From assembly GCA_002385675.1 (NCBI GenBank), contig DGDY01000091.1, forward strand, positions 14,917 to 21,888: DNA of 6,972 bases, written 5' to 3'. The notes under the pieces are model-generated. The model was given only the letters and a program-made list of their open reading frames with translations. It had not been told where the DNA came from and ran no database searches. Position numbers and translations under genes: made by a program. Below, piece after piece: positions 5,337 to 6,972 of the stretch (position 1 is the stretch's first letter; every line of letters begins with the position of its first letter). This DNA is from Anaerolineales bacterium UBA3940. GTDB taxonomy: Bacteria > Chloroflexota > Anaerolineae > Aggregatilineales > UBA3940.

Positions 5337-6972
<1,636 letters not shown>

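Overview
The window is a stretch of GC-rich bacterial chromosome carrying seven genes, two of them cut by the window edges. I see no phage, transposase, CRISPR or RNA gene. The gene content, the high GC at third codon positions, and a two-gene version of glutamine-dependent NAD synthetase fit a Chloroflexota (Anaerolineae-like) bacterium. That placement is inference from general resemblance; no marker gene here settles it.

Layout. Positions 1-728 (minus strand) hold the N-terminal 242 codons of a prohibitin/SPFH-family membrane protein, with an extended -10 promoter at 782-790. A divergent intergenic region (729-981) contains three perfect GC-rich hairpins. The first plus-strand cluster (982-3504) is packed tightly: a divergent Lgt-like membrane protein, a nitrilase-fold glutaminase and an ammonia-type NAD synthetase. 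The Lgt-like and nitrilase genes overlap by 11 bases, and the NAD synthetase begins 14 bases after the nitrilase stop (or overlaps it by 4 bases if the earlier GTG is used). The last two genes together carry all the domains of a normal fused glutamine-dependent NadE.

A 423-base gap (3505-3927) follows. It begins with a nonamer-based element of three arms, then has a dense set of palindromes around a plausible promoter, a weak terminator-like hairpin, and a structured leader that ends in a strong Shine-Dalgarno sequence. The second plus-strand cluster (3928-6972) holds glmU (complete bifunctional UDP-GlcNAc synthesis enzyme), a CNNM/CorC-type membrane protein with a CBS pair, and the first 98 codons of a cytidine deaminase overlapping the preceding gene by 26 bases.

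How they fit together: the genes are mostly housekeeping (NAD synthesis, cell-wall precursor supply, ion transport or homeostasis, pyrimidine salvage). No new defence or mobile system is evident. The points most worth a second look are the Lgt-like protein missing several residues considered essential in E. coli Lgt, the split NAD synthetase, and the two structured intergenic regions.
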